From: DAOVDI01 sp965373045
Lineage (GTDB): Bacteria; Acidobacteriota; Aminicenantia; Aminicenantales; Aminicenantaceae
Assembly (NCBI GenBank): GCA_965373045.1
Contig: CBDVEQ010000113.1
Coordinates: 1-9,189 of the forward strand
DNA: 9,189 bases
Reading direction: 5' to 3'
Each line of letters starts with the position of its first letter. The first letter of the stretch is position 1. Positions 7,122 to 9,189 of this stretch are shown piece after piece. The position numbers and the translations under genes were made by a program. Below the pieces are notes generated by a model, which searched no databases, was not told where the DNA came from, and saw only the letters and a program-made list of their open reading frames with translations.

Positions 7122-8697
7122 AGCTGGCTCCGATAAAAGCTTTAAACAAAGGATGAGGATCCAGGGGTTTTGATTTGAATTCAGGGTGAAATTGACATCC
7201 TAAGAACCAGGGATGGTCCTTGATCTCAATGATCTCGACCAAGTCATGATCCGGGTTTTTCCCTGAAATGAACAGTCCGGCGTCACTCAGGATCTTTTCA
7301 TAAGCCGGGTTGAACTCATAGCGGTGACGATGCCGCTCTGATATTTCAAGCTGTCCGTAAGCCTTTTCTGCAAGAGACCCCTTTTTCAGAAGGCAAGAGT
7401 ATTGTCCCAACCTCATGGTTCCACCCAAATCTTTGACCCCTTTCAGTTCACGCCATTTGAAGATGATCTTATGAGGGGTTTTTTCGGTGAACTCTGTGCT
7501 GTTTGCCTTGTCCAAATTGGCAATATTGCGTGCATATTCGATAGAGGCGCACTGCATTCCCAGGCATATTCCGAAAAATGGGACTTTCTGCATCCGGGCA
7601 TAGGAAATGGATTTTATTTTTCCTTCTATCCCTCTGATTCCAAAACCTCCCGGAACAAGAATCCCGTCTGCAAGATCAAGAATCTTTTCTGGGCTGAAGT
7701 GTTCAAGGTCTTCGGCTTCAATCCAGGAAATATTGACTTTAAGCTGATGTGCTGCCCCTCCATGGCATAGAGCCTGATTCAGGCTGATATAGGAATCCTG
7801 AAGGCCTGCATATTTTCCCACAAGAGCGATGTTAACTTCATCCTTTGGAGACTTTGACTTCTGAACCATATCTTTCCATTTGGTCAGGTCTCGCGTTCCA
7901 AGGGAAAGACCCAATCGATTGAGAATGATGGAGTCCAGATTTTCCTGAGAAAAAAGCAGTGGGATCTCGTAAATATTGTCCACATCCTGGGCTGTAATGA
8001 CCGCTTCCAATGGGACATTTGTAAACAAGGAGATCTTTGCTTTGATGTCTTGATTCAGAGCTCTGTCTGTTCTACACAGAAGGATGTCCGGCTGGATACC
8101 GATTGCCCGAAGCTCCTTCACGCTGTGCTGCGTGGGTTTTGTTTTGAGCTCGCCGGAAGTTTTAATAAAAGGAACTAAAGTGAGATGAACAAAAAGAATA
8201 TCCGGGCCTAAATCAAGCTTCATCTGCCGGATTGCTTCAAGGAAAGGCAGGCTTTCAATATCTCCTACCGTTCCTCCGATCTCTACGATTACAATGTCAT
8301 TTTTATCAACAACAGTAAAGAAGGCATCTTTGATCTCCTGGGTGACATGAGGAATGACCTGAACGGTTTTCCCCAGGTAGTCACCTCTCCGTTCTTTTCT
8401 CAATATTGACTCATAGATCTTGCCTGCGGTCCAGTTGTGGGCTTTGGTTGTTTTTGTTGAAGTAAATCTTTCATAATGCCCCAGATCCAAATCTGTCTCA
8501 GCCCCGTCATCCGTAACATAGACTTCTCCGTGTTGGAAGGGGCTCATTGTACCGGGATCCACATTGAGATATGGGTCGAATTTCTGCAAAGTGATCTTAT
8601 ACCCGCGGCTTTCCAGCAGCCGTCCAATTGATGCGGCAGCGATGCCCTTTCCAAGAGCGGACAGCACTCCACCTGTGATAAAAATAAATTTACTCAT
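7087..8697 (-). CDS. pyrG: CTP synthase
   Basis: Makes CTP from UTP, ATP and glutamine, the last step of pyrimidine nucleotide synthesis. The 536-residue protein is full length. The N-terminal amidoligase domain carries the P-loop GGVLSALGKG (9-18), DGAETDLDLGHYERF (64-78) and EIGGTVGDIES (139-149). The C-terminal class I glutamine amidotransferase has the oxyanion PGGFG (349-353), nucleophile Cys378 in GICLG, RHRHRYEFN (455-463) and the His504/Glu506 pair in CQFHPEF. All catalytic residues are present. The ATG overlaps the kdsB stop by 8 bases, with only a weak purine-rich site upstream, so coupling to kdsB is likely. Its position beside kdsB makes sense because KdsB consumes CTP. Confidence 0.98.
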   Translation of the reverse strand: MSKFIFITGGVLSALGKGIAAASIGRLLESRGYKITLQKFDPYLNVDPGTMSPFQHGEVYVTDDGAETDLDLGHYERFTSTKTTKAHNWTAGKIYESILRKERRGDYLGKTVQVIPHVTQEIKDAFFTVVDKNDIVIVEIGGTVGDIESLPFLEAIRQMKLDLGPDILFVHLTLVPFIKTSGELKTKPTQHSVKELRAIGIQPDILLCRTDRALNQDIKAKISLFTNVPLEAVITAQDVDNIYEIPLLFSQENLDSIILNRLGLSLGTRDLTKWKDMVQKSKSPKDEVNIALVGKYAGLQDSYISLNQALCHGGAAHQLKVNISWIEAEDLEHFSPEKILDLADGILVPGGFGIRGIEGKIKSISYARMQKVPFFGICLGMQCASIEYARNIANLDKANSTEFTEKTPHKIIFKWRELKGVKDLGGTMRLGQYSCLLKKGSLAEKAYGQLEISERHRHRYEFNPAYEKILSDAGLFISGKNPDHDLVEIIEIKDHPWFLGCQFHPEFKSKPLDPHPLFKAFIGASYDYRNQRDKNK

Positions 8698-9189
8698 TTT
8701 TCCCGTTCTTTATCCATTCCTCAATCCTGGAGATATCTTCAGGATAGTCTACACCAAGAGTTGGATGAGATGTTTCGATGACCTTGATTTTATATCCATT
8801 TTCAAGCACTTTTAGCTGTTCCAGCTTTTCCACCTCCCCCAATTGAGAATGAGATAAATTTTTCATATTGAGAAGAAAATCTCTTTTGTATCCATAAATA
8901 CCGATGTGGTTCAAGAAAGATCCTGAGGCATTAAAAGGAATAGGTGCTCTTGAAAAATACAGAGCAGAACCAGTATGGTCTACTACCACTTTGACAGTTC
9001 CTTCATTTTTAAATCGGCTGAAATCTTCTGATCTGAAGGCCAGGGTTGCCATGGGGGTAGATTCGTCCTGGAGGACCTCGACCAGACTGTCGATCATATC
9101 GCCTCGGATAAGAGGCTCATCGCCTTGAATATTGATGACAAGGGGAGATTGGATCCGTTCCGCGATCTCAGCAACTCTTTCAGTACCGG
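8690..9189 (-). CDS. kdsB: CMP-Kdo synthetase (3-deoxy-manno-octulosonate cytidylyltransferase), 3' part
   Basis: Activates Kdo with CTP to CMP-Kdo, the donor for attaching Kdo to lipid A. The frame is open to the window edge (first full codon 9187-9185), so the N-terminus with the CTP-binding start is missing. About 165 of the usual roughly 250 residues are present. Recognisable segments are GTERVAE at the edge, NIQGDEPLI (9107-9133), STPMATL, ALYFSRAPIPFN, HIGIYGYKRDFLL, QLGEVEKLEQLKVLENGY and the closing GVDYPEDISRIE. The TAA at 8692-8690 lies inside the start of pyrG. It is the most upstream operon gene visible, so the operon promoter is outside the window. Confidence 0.95.
   Translation of the reverse strand, partial: GTERVAEIAERIQSPLVINIQGDEPLIRGDMIDSLVEVLQDESTPMATLAFRSEDFSRFKNEGTVKVVVDHTGSALYFSRAPIPFNASGSFLNHIGIYGYKRDFLLNMKNLSHSQLGEVEKLEQLKVLENGYKIKVIETSHPTLGVDYPEDISRIEEWIKNGKNE

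Overview
This window is chromosomal DNA from a Gram-negative bacterium. Seven genes on the minus strand form part of a lipopolysaccharide-precursor operon. It makes Kdo, the sugar that joins lipid A to the LPS core, and appears also to make GDP-mannose. Having kdsB, pyrG, kdsA, kdsD and kdsC in that order resembles what I recall from Desulfobacterota (Geobacter-like) and some other Gram-negative phyla outside Gammaproteobacteria. The lineage cannot be fixed from the sequence, so the taxonomic hint is weak.

Layout. Positions 1-740 (+) hold the 3' part of aspS, a bacterial-type aspartyl-tRNA synthetase. A 103-base gap follows, with a good sigma70-type promoter overlapped by a small palindrome. 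Positions 844-2223 (+) encode a stand-alone ATPase of the 'archaeal ATPase + DUF234' type. This is the only clearly accessory gene. Its C-terminal nuclease-like domain appears to have lost the catalytic E-x-K. It converges on the minus-strand operon, with only 23 bases between the stop codons and a GC-rich hairpin in the last codons of manC.

The minus-strand operon, read right to left in transcription order, is: kdsB (CMP-Kdo synthetase, 5' end outside the window), pyrG (CTP synthase), kdsA (Kdo-8-phosphate synthase, metal-dependent type), kdsD/kpsF (arabinose-5-phosphate isomerase, SIS + two CBS domains), kdsC (Kdo-8-phosphate phosphatase), manB (phosphomannomutase/phosphoglucomutase) and manC (mannose-1-phosphate guanylyltransferase). 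Most of these genes overlap or nearly touch: 8, 35 and 1 bases of overlap, one 12-base gap, and a 4-base ATGA overlap at manB-manC. Translational coupling is therefore likely.

How the genes work together. KdsD converts ribulose-5-P to arabinose-5-P. KdsA condenses that with phosphoenolpyruvate, KdsC removes the phosphate, and KdsB activates Kdo with CTP, which PyrG supplies. The whole ribulose-5-P to CMP-Kdo route is thus encoded in one transcript. ManB and ManC then convert a hexose-6-phosphate, probably mannose-6-P, to the 1-phosphate and to GDP-mannose for surface polysaccharide. Most of the window is ordinary core metabolism. I see no evidence of a new multi-gene system; the ATPase with the altered nuclease motif is the best lead.
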